DNA of 37,212 nucleotides from positions 1 to 37,212 of IMG/VR virus record IMGVR_UViG_3300001533_001615; one strand, given 5' to 3'. Shown one piece after another: positions 1-7,395 of the stretch. Numbering within the stretch: position 1 is the first letter of the stretch; each line of letters opens with the position of its first letter. Source of the stretch: a virus. Both the position numbers and the translations under genes were made by a program. Below the pieces are notes generated by a model. It was not told the origin of the DNA. It did not search any database and saw nothing but the letters and a program-made list of their open reading frames with translations.

Positions 1-341
1 TGGGAAACAATCCCATTACTATAAAATATATTTCCATTTTCAACATCAAGAACATCATACATATTTGATTTTCCTGATTTTTTTTCAATTTTATCTATTT
101 TTTCTATTCCATCAATAGTTTGTATATAATCATCAATTTTAAGATCTTTACAAAATTTTTCTTCCCAATTATCAGTTATTAATATATGTTCATCAGCACA
201 TATTAGAGATTTTCCATTTTCAGTTATGATTTCCCATTCTTCATATTCTATGGTTTTTCCTACTCCAGAAAATGATTGCCATCCAGAAGGAGTTTCAATT
301 TCCCATTCATCAGTTTCTATTTGTTCAATGAATTTATCCAT
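1..341 (-). CDS. gp17: Large terminase, C-terminal split-gene part (C-intein; C-extein lies beyond the window)
   Basis: This opens with ATG at 341 and reads through 113 codons to the window edge, so it is partial. Translation gives a free-standing intein C-fragment. A block-B-like segment ends in ADEH (residues 49-52). The C-terminal blocks F and G read MYDVLDVENGNIFYSNG then IVS, and the edge cuts the next codon at CA-, which fits the usual penultimate His of ...VSHN. No terminase sequence is visible here; the motor and nuclease domains should follow outside the window. The ATG overlaps the end of the endonuclease gene by 8 nt, suggesting translational coupling. With the N-half at 1325-1696 this would splice in trans to restore TerL, the ATPase and nuclease that packages DNA. 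The fragment begins before block B, so the split point is near the intein N-terminus, as in the atypical AceL-TerL split intein. Confidence 0.88.
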   Translation of the reverse strand, partial: MDKFIEQIETDEWEIETPSGWQSFSGVGKTIEYEEWEIITENGKSLICADEHILITDNWEEKFCKDLKIDDYIQTIDGIEKIDKIEKKSGKSNMYDVLDVENGNIFYSNGIVS

Positions 342-1365
342 TTAAGAACTCCAAACATTTTTCAACAGCATCATTTTTGTCATTTCTATAATCTTCTTCT
401 TTAATATGAAGAACACTATATCCATTTCTAATTATAATTTCATCTCTCTGATGATCTCTCAATCTATTTGTATTTTTAATTATGTGTTTTCCGTGCCAAT
501 AAGTGCCATCAAATTCTATAATTTTTTTACTATCAATATTTATGAAGTCTGGAAAAATAAATCTATTATCAAGATTTAATCTGTATTCATTGTTTAATCC
601 ACTAGTATCTAGATTTTTATCTTCATTAAGTTCAGCAAAAAATATAAACTTTTTTACATCTATATCAATTCTTTCAAATAATTTCCAAAAGAGTTCTTGT
701 GATATTTTAGAGTATCCATTCTTTTTACTTTTCTTATAACTATTATGCCATTTTTCTTGCCTATCTTTCCACCTCAATATCCCATTTTCTTTTCCATATT
801 TTTCTATACATTTTTCTAATGTAAAAGTTGTTTGCCTTTCTTTTATTTTTTCTTTAGATTCTTTTTCTGTAAACCCCCCATTAATCCAATATATTAATGT
901 AGTATCATTATTCCCATTATTTTTATTGGAGTTTGATATTTTATCAATTATCGATTTTTTGTCTACACTATCGGCATATATAAAATTTTTTGATAGTGAT
1001 GAATATTTTCCATTATGATTATATGCAGGATTTTTTTCTCCAGCAATATTTTTTGATTGATTGGTTAAATACTTTTCACTTCTAATTTCGCCATATTCTT
1101 CTTTATATTTCTTTGGTGAAATTTTATGAGTTCTTAGTATGTGTGAAGTTAAGTCGTGAGAAAATAATCCACAAAGTTTACAAGAAATTGCACCTTCAGA
1201 TTTTAGATCGGATTCCGTCTTTATTAGATTGTGTTTAATTTTATATTCATCATAAGAAGAATATCCGTGACTAATTTTTACGTGCCTTGACATATGAGAT
1301 CCGCCTTTTATGACTTCACCACAATCAAGGCACGTCAGTATCACTTTTTTTCTTGAGTTTTTCAT
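334..1365 (-). CDS. Free-standing homing endonuclease, EDxHD/Vsr-like, with two zinc fingers
   Basis: A protein of 343 aa from ATG 1365, preceded by GGTGA; an in-frame GTG at 1374 and TTG at 1377 are less likely starts. Two Ros/MucR-like fingers lie at the N-terminus: C12, C15, H28, H33, and C62, C65, H75, H80. A middle segment has GEKNPAYNHNGK and a YGKENGILRWKDRQEKW stretch of the kind seen in phage homing endonucleases. The C-terminal nuclease core has D273 (FPDF), E284/D286 (IEFDGTYWHG), H291 and D308 (RDEIIIRNGY), fitting the Vsr-related EDxHD fold of I-Bth0305I-type enzymes. It probably cuts intein-less terL alleles and so spreads the split intein. The gene sits between the two halves of terL, overlapping the first by 41 nt and the second by 8 nt. 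Family assignment rests on motifs only. Confidence 0.85.
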   Translation of the reverse strand: MKNSRKKVILTCLDCGEVIKGGSHMSRHVKISHGYSSYDEYKIKHNLIKTESDLKSEGAISCKLCGLFSHDLTSHILRTHKISPKKYKEEYGEIRSEKYLTNQSKNIAGEKNPAYNHNGKYSSLSKNFIYADSVDKKSIIDKISNSNKNNGNNDTTLIYWINGGFTEKESKEKIKERQTTFTLEKCIEKYGKENGILRWKDRQEKWHNSYKKSKKNGYSKISQELFWKLFERIDIDVKKFIFFAELNEDKNLDTSGLNNEYRLNLDNRFIFPDFINIDSKKIIEFDGTYWHGKHIIKNTNRLRDHQRDEIIIRNGYSVLHIKEEDYRNDKNDAVEKCLEFLNG

Positions 1366-1696
1366 AAAATTCACCAATACTTAGTTCTAATATTTTACCA
1401 GTTTTTTTATTTTTTATTCTTATTTTTGTATTTATATTAAAACATTTTCCAGTTTGACGTGGCATCTTACAGATATTAAATCTGTGCTCATGAAATCGAT
1501 TAATGAGTTTTTCCTGAAACTCATAGGGGTGAAATTGTGTTAAACCTTTATCTAGTGATACGATTTTAATATAATTATTTGCAAAATAAACTGGGTCATT
1601 CTGACACTTAATGAACTCCTCAATTTGTTCTTGAGTGAATTCAATCGGAGTATTTGCTTTTTTCAGTAAAGGATTACCTAAATATACATCACTCAT
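1325..1696 (-). CDS. gp17: Large terminase, N-terminal split-gene part (N-extein plus N-intein)
   Basis: A protein of 123 aa. Residues 1-84 are the start of T4-like TerL (DPVYFANNYIKIVSLDKGL, FHPYEFQEKLI) and end in KMPRQTGK, the Walker A motif of the packaging ATPase. Residue 85 is Cys (codon 1442-1444) and begins an intein N-fragment of 39 residues (CFNINTKIRIK, then ILELSIGEFYEKL), followed by a stop at 1325. The intein therefore sits directly after the Walker A Lys, where the +1 residue would be Ser or Thr; an unspliced product cannot bind ATP properly. A normal TerL of this family is about 550-610 aa, so this is only a short N-terminal piece. An AGTAGG element lies about 8 nt before the ATG. 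The end of the reading frame overlaps the zinc-finger codons of the endonuclease gene. Confidence 0.9.
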   Translation of the reverse strand: MSDVYLGNPLLKKANTPIEFTQEQIEEFIKCQNDPVYFANNYIKIVSLDKGLTQFHPYEFQEKLINRFHEHRFNICKMPRQTGKCFNINTKIRIKNKKTGKILELSIGEFYEKLKKKSDTDVP

Positions 1697-1701
1697 AAGA
1701 A

Positions 1702-1848
1702 TTACCTACTAATTTCTTCCCAGTCTAATGAAGCAAAAACATCAGCACCAGCACTATTCGTAGCACATACAAGTGTCAATTTATAAGGAGTTCCAGTCAA
1801 TCAATTTCTTTCTAACTGAAACTTGAATAGTGCTTCTTTTATTATTAT
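1702..1848 (-). pseudogene. Remnant of a small gene upstream of terL, with an in-frame TGA
   Basis: The leader of terL carries a reading frame that looks like protein: KEALFKFQLERN, then TGA (1801-1803), then LTGTPYKLTLVCATNSAGAD and VFASLDWEEISR, ending at TAA 1702-1704, five bases before the terL ATG. There is no ATG in frame; an upstream TAA at 1849-1851 closes it. One substitution (TGA from GGA or similar) would join both parts into about 45 residues. I infer a decayed small gene, or one started at a non-standard codon such as TTG 1800. I do not recognise its function. Confidence 0.45.
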
Positions 1849-1853
1849 TTATG
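1846..1853 (-). promoter_or_regulatory. Late promoter box CATAAATA
   Basis: On the minus strand this reads CATAAATA, matching the NATAAATA late motif reported for T4-like cyanophages (T4: TATAAATA). It lies just after the stop of the upstream structural gene and about 150 nt before terL, ahead of the small-gene remnant. Confidence 0.5.
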
Positions 1854-1870
1854 TAATGAAAAGGTATGAA

Positions 1871-4480
1871 TTAGCATTTCCATCTTCTTCTTGCTTTGCA
1901 AATTGGTTTATCTGGAGTTTTAGAGCAATCAATATTGTGCATATCCCTTTGTCCAGCAGATCTGCTACAAAATGCACCTTGACGTTTTTTTCGAGCACCT
2001 TTTGGATTTTTTTCAGTTACTGCAGTCTGTAGTTTAGAACCCGGATTCTCACGACGATATGCATCAACTGCTTTTTGACTCAATCCATCTGTCTTATCTT
2101 TACGATTGACTTTTTGCCAATCTTCAGTTTGTAAAAACTGCTCACCTGGTTTAATATCTGAAATATTATATGCTAAAACTCTTGCTCCAGGATATACTTT
2201 ATCAATTTGATCCTGAACATCTCTTCTGGTTGGAGTAGAAACCTGTGGAAAGAACATCTTTATTGCATAATACTTTCCTCTCCAATTGAGAGTTACAAGA
2301 ATAATATTTCCAGTTTTTGATGGAATTCTTATAGTTTCATTGACTTCATTATATCCCATAAGTTGATCACAAATACAAGGATTTTGTCCACATCGTTCAC
2401 AAACAATTGGATCTGCTTTGATTACATCATCAACTACCGCAAATGTTTCTCCATATGCATCTTGAATTTCAATTTCTTCACTTATTGATTTCCATTTTCC
2501 ACCCGCCTTTTTATATTCTTTCGCAGCCCAACCATTAGCATAAGCAGAATTACCAGTAATTGTTATAAGTCCATTTTGTACCATTACCCAAGTATTATTT
2601 TCAGTTGTTGGGCACCAAACATCCTCTACACCATCATCCTCAATTATTAAATTTTGTGTAGAGTGATATTTTTTATTTCTTATGATAGTTGCTCCAGTAA
2701 TACAATCAGTTTTTTCATAAAAAGATACATAATATCCATTTAAATATGCTGAAAGTAGAGTTGCCCAAAAATGATCATCATTTTTTTGAGTAAATCCGAA
2801 AGTATGTCTATCTCTTATTTTTGTAGAACCCCCTTTATCGTAACCATCATATACGATTGATGAAGCTAAGTACACTTCTCTCTGCTCTTTATTCCAAGAT
2901 AAAACTTTTTCAACCCAATTATCTTTTTTTGACCACTTTTCTTCAAATAAATTAAAACTCTTATTTTCTTCTAAAGATGCACAAGTAACTACTCGCATTC
3001 TTTTATGAATATCTTTTGTTTCAACTAAAGAAATATTTTGATATTCATTACCAGATCTAACAACCCATTTATGATTTTCAGTTGCTCTTAGTGAAAAACC
3101 AGTTTTTTTGTAAATTCTTTTTAATGGAGCTTGTTCATAAAAATGAAGATGTGAAATTGGTTTCCACTCTAAAATATCCTTATTAATATTATAAGTTAAA
3201 ATATTTTCTCCAATTTTTAATTCATCGTAAGTTTTTAATCCATCTTTAGTAATTGCTTGAGAATCTAAAGGAACACAAGGATAAACATCAAATTTTGCTT
3301 TTGCTCTAGACTTCATTTTAGACCAGAGTGATGGATTTGTTGGAACATTCTTCTCATTAAGAACTTCCGATTCCATCTCAAGGATAATTTTATCCACAAG
3401 AGAAATTTCTTCCTTTTTCAATGATGGTAAAGAAACTCCTGCTTTACGAGCAGCTGCTGATCTTTCACCTTTAGTAGAACCTTGTTGTGCAAGAACACTA
3501 ATTTTTTTCTTCTTTTCTGCCCTCCTTACATCTGCAGGTGTATGCTTAATTTCAAAAGATGTTTCATTCACTGGAACACAATTTGGAACCATTTTATTTC
3601 CTTTCTTTTTCATCCCCTCTTGCTTGTATCCCTTCCAACAAGGATCTTTCTTTGCTTCATCCATAGATCCGTGAACATTATGCTCACCACTATCAATATA
3701 ATCAGCTGCTGAATCAATATAATCTGCTGCTTTTGTGATTTTAGATTGAACCCAAGCTTCTACATTTCCCTCTCCCTTCATTTTTGACTTGAGGCGATCT
3801 ACTGCTTTTCTAATAGTCTCAAGTTCGGAACGAATCATTGAATGTTCGTGATCTGGTTGTTTTCTTTCTTCCTCTATATCAGAACTCAAATCAAATTTAT
3901 CTACAGTCACTTTATCCCAAACTTTTGGACCATAAGAACATTCACTTCTTTTTTCCTTCTTTTCACATAATGGACAATATCTAACTTCTTCAACTTGCTC
4001 TCCACGAAGTTGTCGATAATGGTACTTTTTTTCACTAGAAGGAGCATTTCTTAACCAAGGATCATCATAAATTTTATTATCAACATCATTTCTAATTTGT
4101 TTACTTATTCTTTTTTGTTGATTTTGTGCTCTAATTTGATCCTGAGTCATTCCATCATAAGTCACATTGGTTTCAGATTTTTTACTTTTATTTTTTCTTA
4201 TTTTGTCTAAAAGTCCTTCGTCAATTTTATTGGACACCATTTTAGGTTTTCCTCCCTTTCCTTTGCGATCTGCTACTGGGTCTTTTTTTCTTTTTCTTTT
4301 TACAGCAGAAGCAATTTCACTTTTAGACATTTTTGCTGCTTTCTCATTTGATAGACACTTAGGTTTTGGTTCACCAGGTTCACGAGCACAAGGTCCAATC
4401 GCCTTACCTTTAGTATTATATCTCTTCCAATTTCCTTCTGGATGAGATTTTGAAAACCAATTTCTAAGATCTTCGTTCAT
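1871..4480 (-). CDS. Conserved cyanophage structural-type protein with an internal intein
   Basis: A protein of 869 aa. The N-terminus (GNWKRYNTKGKAIGPCARE) and the basic stretch MSKSEIASAVKRKRKKDP resemble modules in cyanophage proteins of the DUF5872 type. A zinc-binding-like segment RYCPLCEKKEKRSEC lies at 167-181, and a tandem heptad-like repeat AADYIDS occurs twice at 251-264. The C-terminus is rich in basic residues (AYRRENPGSKLQTAVTEK ... RRRWKC). Residues 402-644 are an intein (separate entry); removing it joins ...KFDVYP to SAYANGWAAKEYKKAGG and leaves a 626-aa host protein. A CxxC pair of motifs (CERCGQNPCIC) follows at 694-704. It sits between gp16 and gp17. Many cysteines and basic residues suggest nucleic-acid or metal binding, but the true role is unknown. 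A late-promoter box lies 16 nt upstream of its ATG. Confidence 0.82.
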   Translation of the reverse strand: MNEDLRNWFSKSHPEGNWKRYNTKGKAIGPCAREPGEPKPKCLSNEKAAKMSKSEIASAVKRKRKKDPVADRKGKGGKPKMVSNKIDEGLLDKIRKNKSKKSETNVTYDGMTQDQIRAQNQQKRISKQIRNDVDNKIYDDPWLRNAPSSEKKYHYRQLRGEQVEEVRYCPLCEKKEKRSECSYGPKVWDKVTVDKFDLSSDIEEERKQPDHEHSMIRSELETIRKAVDRLKSKMKGEGNVEAWVQSKITKAADYIDSAADYIDSGEHNVHGSMDEAKKDPCWKGYKQEGMKKKGNKMVPNCVPVNETSFEIKHTPADVRRAEKKKKISVLAQQGSTKGERSAAARKAGVSLPSLKKEEISLVDKIILEMESEVLNEKNVPTNPSLWSKMKSRAKAKFDVYPCVPLDSQAITKDGLKTYDELKIGENILTYNINKDILEWKPISHLHFYEQAPLKRIYKKTGFSLRATENHKWVVRSGNEYQNISLVETKDIHKRMRVVTCASLEENKSFNLFEEKWSKKDNWVEKVLSWNKEQREVYLASSIVYDGYDKGGSTKIRDRHTFGFTQKNDDHFWATLLSAYLNGYYVSFYEKTDCITGATIIRNKKYHSTQNLIIEDDGVEDVWCPTTENNTWVMVQNGLITITGNSAYANGWAAKEYKKAGGKWKSISEEIEIQDAYGETFAVVDDVIKADPIVCERCGQNPCICDQLMGYNEVNETIRIPSKTGNIILVTLNWRGKYYAIKMFFPQVSTPTRRDVQDQIDKVYPGARVLAYNISDIKPGEQFLQTEDWQKVNRKDKTDGLSQKAVDAYRRENPGSKLQTAVTEKNPKGARKKRQGAFCSRSAGQRDMHNIDCSKTPDKPICKARRRWKC
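2549..3277 (-). other. Contiguous intein (243 aa) with degenerate LAGLIDADG motif
   Basis: The intein runs from Cys402 (TGT, 3275-3277) to Asn644 (AAT, 2549-2551), with Ser645 as the +1 nucleophile. Block A is CVPLDSQAITKDGLKTYDEL, block B is SLRATENHKWVV (T-x-x-H form), block F is VEDVWCPTTENNTWVMVQNG, and block G is LITITGN followed by S. The penultimate residue is Gly, not the usual His. Between the splicing blocks, LASSIVYDG (538-546) aligns with LAGLIDADG at five of nine positions, and LLSAYLNGYYVSF (575-587) may be a second relic. At 243 residues it is too short for a full two-motif endonuclease, so homing is probably lost. Exteins on both sides join naturally in the conserved YP|SAYANG motif. 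Confidence 0.9.
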
Positions 4481-4495
4481 TTTAATAGTTTTCTT

Positions 4496-4503
4496 TATTT
4501 ATT
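4496..4503 (-). promoter_or_regulatory. Late promoter box AATAAATA
   Basis: AATAAATA on the minus strand, 16 nt before the ATG of the intein-bearing gene and overlapping the stop codon of gp16. It matches the NATAAATA motif of cyanophage late promoters. Confidence 0.45.
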
Positions 4504-4957
4504 AAACATCATCATTATCGTTATTTAAATTTTGTTTTAAAAGTTTTGATAGTTCTGCTGTTGATCCAACAAAAAGTGCATTTGTAACATTTGTTGGTCC
4601 TTTTTTATTACCAATATTATCAATATCTTTTAATTTTTTCTGAAGATCCATCAATTTTTCAGTTGCATCAGAAACACTTTTAATCAACTGACCAGCAACT
4701 TCGTATGCTCTTGGAGCTTCAGTTTCTTGAGCTAATTCTATAATTCCATTAATTGCTTCTTGACCCTTTTCAATAATTGAATATAAGTTTCCTCTTGTGT
4801 ATTCATAATCTTTTTTTACATCACTAACTATATCTTCACTACTACTAGGTTCATTTAACGAATTTTTATCTGAGCTTGGTAAAACCTCTACATCAACACT
4901 ATCTTCTTCAATATTAAAGGCTTTATTTAAACCATTATACTTTTTTGAATTTCCCAT
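4502..4957 (-). CDS. gp16: Small terminase subunit gp16
   Basis: A protein of 151 aa (T4 gp16 is 164 aa). The central segment DYEYTRGNLYSIIEKGQEAI followed by APRAYEVAGQLIKSVSDATE and LMDLQKKLKDI is the hallmark of T4-type small terminases and should form the coiled-coil oligomerisation region. The C-terminal GPTNVTNALFVGSTAELSKL is also conserved. The first 45 residues are acidic and Ser-rich and look disordered. TerS recognises concatemeric phage DNA and regulates TerL. It starts 3 nt after gp15 and is followed by the intein-bearing gene rather than directly by terL. Confidence 0.93.
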   Translation of the reverse strand: MGNSKKYNGLNKAFNIEEDSVDVEVLPSSDKNSLNEPSSSEDIVSDVKKDYEYTRGNLYSIIEKGQEAINGIIELAQETEAPRAYEVAGQLIKSVSDATEKLMDLQKKLKDIDNIGNKKGPTNVTNALFVGSTAELSKLLKQNLNNDNDDV

Positions 4958-4960
4958 AAC

Positions 4961-5968
4961 TTAAATAAAAGAATCACTAAATCCGAAATCATCACCGGGT
5001 TCTATAAGTAAATTATCTTGTGCTGTTATTGACTTTACTTCAGAACCTGATACGTGAAGTGAAATTGGTGTATTATATTGACCTCTTTCAACAGTTAATT
5101 TGTTACTTACTTTTGACTTAACATATAAAGTTTCATTATTAATGGTAATATATGATTTACTAGAAATACCAGAAGCACTATTTACCTCAATAGTAGTATC
5201 TGAAACTTCAACATCATTGCTTATATTTGTTAATACAGTTCCGGTATAATTTTTAGTTGCTTGTGGTTCTACAGTATAGGTAAGTTCTCTTGTTGGGGAT
5301 TTATTAGACTCTCCAGACACAAAACCAATAGAAACTTTTTTAATAATATCTGAAGTTGCATTATCAGTAGAAACAGGACCAAATAGATAAGTTTTTGCAG
5401 TAAATCTTAAAGTATATATTAATGCTCTTCTTGTTGAAAAATCACCTTCATAATCATCTTGCATAGTTATATTATTCAATATAATTGGAATATCTCTTTT
5501 TTCTCCAATAGATTCTATTAAATCAACAGTTAAATTATATGATGGTTGAAAATATGGTAATATTTGCTCAATGACTTGAAGCATATCATCATTTTGCTTC
5601 GTCATTATTGATAATTCAAAATCAATATCATATGGTACAGGCATATATGCCTTTCTAATATCAGATTTATCTGATATATTATGTGAAAGAAAAGTTTGTG
5701 TTACAGTTGTTTTTCTTCTTGAATCATAATTTATACCAGAAATCTCAAAAGACATTCTGGGCAAATTCATTTGAAATGGTTTGTTTAAATCTGGAGACTG
5801 CTCTAATCTTGCTAAAAACTTTTGAGTTGGACCATAAGCTAGTGGAACTTCAATAACAGATACAACATTTCCAGAATCATCTGTTTTTCTGATTTGTATC
5901 TTATTGAATAGAGTACCAAAAGCAATTACAGTTTTTCTTATAATTTCGTGATAAAAATACTCAAACAT
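4961..5968 (-). CDS. gp15: Tail completion / sheath stabiliser gp15, with an extra C-terminal module
   Basis: A protein of 335 aa (T4 gp15 is 272 aa). The N-terminus FEYFYHEIIRKTVIAFGTLF, then VPLAYGPTQKFLARLEQSPD and MPRMSFEISG-like text (here LPRMSFEISGINYD), is typical of T4-like gp15, which caps the tail tube and sheath and joins the tail to the neck. Residues about 248-313 are an added beta-rich module (DTTIEVNSASGI, INNETLYVKSK, VERGQYNT, LHVSGSEV) that also occurs in the giant baseplate proteins here. The conserved end GDDFGFSDSF follows. The ATG has a good ribosome site, GGGAG, 8 nt upstream, and a late-promoter box 22 nt upstream. Confidence 0.93.
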   Translation of the reverse strand: MFEYFYHEIIRKTVIAFGTLFNKIQIRKTDDSGNVVSVIEVPLAYGPTQKFLARLEQSPDLNKPFQMNLPRMSFEISGINYDSRRKTTVTQTFLSHNISDKSDIRKAYMPVPYDIDFELSIMTKQNDDMLQVIEQILPYFQPSYNLTVDLIESIGEKRDIPIILNNITMQDDYEGDFSTRRALIYTLRFTAKTYLFGPVSTDNATSDIIKKVSIGFVSGESNKSPTRELTYTVEPQATKNYTGTVLTNISNDVEVSDTTIEVNSASGISSKSYITINNETLYVKSKVSNKLTVERGQYNTPISLHVSGSEVKSITAQDNLLIEPGDDFGFSDSFI

Positions 5969-5989
5969 AGATAGTCTCCCACTATTAAT

Positions 5990-5997
5990 TATTTATT
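5990..5997 (-). promoter_or_regulatory. Late promoter box AATAAATA
   Basis: AATAAATA on the minus strand lies 22 nt before the gp15 ATG, in the 46-nt gap after gp14. Position and sequence fit the NATAAATA late-promoter motif. Confidence 0.55.
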
Positions 5998-6014
5998 AAC
6001 AAATTAAATCAGTA

Positions 6015-7391
6015 TCAAGGCATACCAAATGGATTTACTTCACTAAAATCTATAATTGTATCAGATTCTTCTTCTATTTCATCATTACTTGAATATGGAT
6101 CTGTAATATCAAATTCTTCAATGATCCTAATTTTATAGACTGCTTGAGATTCTTGACCAACAACAAGTTCATCATTTTCAAAATCACCAGATATATTCAT
6201 CAACTCTAAAATATTAGTATTTGCATTCCAAGAATTAACTTTAGCGGTTGTGCTTGAAGCAGAACCTATTACAGTTTCATTATATTGATATGTACCAAAA
6301 CCTACCATATATGGATTGCTGAATATAAGTGTAGGTGATTCAGTATATCCAGCACCACTATTTACAATGGTCACTGAAGTAACTATACCATTCGTAATTG
6401 ATGAATATACCTCGGCAGAAGTTGAAGAAGATCCAACAACAGAAACTTGAGGTGCTGTTATATATCCCGAACCACCATTTGTTACTGTAACAATACCTAT
6501 AGATCCATCAGAAATGTATGATACTGCTTCAGCACCTTCTCCTCCACCACCATAAAACGCAACTTTTGGTGCAATAGTATACCCATACCCAGGATTTGTA
6601 AGTTGAACTCCTTGAACTCTATATCCCGTTCCTGTAGGATCGCATAAATCTACAATACCAGTAATTAGAGTTGCAATTCCAGCAGCAGTTCCTCCAGGAG
6701 AAGGTGAACTTGAAATAGCAACAGTTGGTGTACTTGTATACCCTCTTCCCCTATTAGTAATTGAAATATAGGACACTGCTCCATTTACAACACTTGTAAC
6801 TGCAGTAGCAGTTGATCCAGATCCAACCATTGTAAATGTTTTTGTATATCCTTGATCAACTATATTATCATCAATATAATCAATATCAGTATCAAAATCT
6901 TCATCTTCATATCTGAAGAGTTCACATTTTAACTCATAAACATAATTTTTTTGCAATTGATAAAATGGTGATTCGTGCTCAACATATTTAATCTCAAATA
7001 TCCTATCACCTAAAGGGAAATAAATTAAATCACCTTCCTTTGGTCTTGTTGATAATTCAATATTTGATAAATTTTTAATTAATGGTGCTATATAAGTCTC
7101 AAATCTTTCCTTAGATACTACTAATATTAATTCATCAACATCTTGAATTCCAAATTTAGATAGAAGTGTTCCTTGTCCACCATATCCATCATATGAAGAA
7201 ACATATGCTTCAATCGGGAAAGCATTATTAAATTCAGATTGAATAACTTCTTCTATTACTGTTTTTTTAGTTACAAATCTTCTAGGTATATAATGAACAT
7301 CAATACCATACATTTTAATTTGTTCATTTATTAAATCCTGAACTAAATTTTGTTCACCTTTAGATCCTTGTAGAAAAAATGGATTTAACAT
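6015..7391 (-). CDS. gp14: Neck protein gp14 with inserted glycine-rich repeats
   Basis: A protein of 458 aa from ATG 7391; a TTG at 7403 would overlap gp13 and is less likely, since MLNPFFLQGSKGEQNLVQDL is the expected cyanophage start. T4 gp14 is 256 aa. The first 170 residues (YGIDVHYIPRRF, AYVSSYDGYGGQGTLLSKFG, RPKEGDLIYFPL, FEIKYVEHESPFYQLQKNYV) are classic gp14, which with gp13 closes the neck of the filled head. Residues about 194-366 are an insertion of four beta-type repeats centred on GxGY (separate entry). The acidic tail ends DFSEVNPFGMP. It starts 4 nt after the gp13 stop, so the two are probably co-translated. Confidence 0.94.
   Translation of the reverse strand: MLNPFFLQGSKGEQNLVQDLINEQIKMYGIDVHYIPRRFVTKKTVIEEVIQSEFNNAFPIEAYVSSYDGYGGQGTLLSKFGIQDVDELILVVSKERFETYIAPLIKNLSNIELSTRPKEGDLIYFPLGDRIFEIKYVEHESPFYQLQKNYVYELKCELFRYEDEDFDTDIDYIDDNIVDQGYTKTFTMVGSGSTATAVTSVVNGAVSYISITNRGRGYTSTPTVAISSSPSPGGTAAGIATLITGIVDLCDPTGTGYRVQGVQLTNPGYGYTIAPKVAFYGGGGEGAEAVSYISDGSIGIVTVTNGGSGYITAPQVSVVGSSSTSAEVYSSITNGIVTSVTIVNSGAGYTESPTLIFSNPYMVGFGTYQYNETVIGSASSTTAKVNSWNANTNILELMNISGDFENDELVVGQESQAVYKIRIIEEFDITDPYSSNDEIEEESDTIIDFSEVNPFGMP
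6294..6812 (-). repeat. Four GxGY glycine-rich protein repeats inside gp14
   Basis: The coding repeats read roughly G-x-V-x-x-I-x-I-x-N-x-G-x-GY-x-x-x-P-x-V. Examples are ITNRGRGYTSTPTVAIS, LTNPGYGYTIAPKVAFYG, VTNGGSGYITAPQVSVVG and IVNSGAGYTESPTLIFS. Period is 39-53 residues. Similar units occur in gp8, the 1497-aa protein, gp7 and gp10 in this window. Confidence 0.85.
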
Positions 7392-7395
7392 ATTC

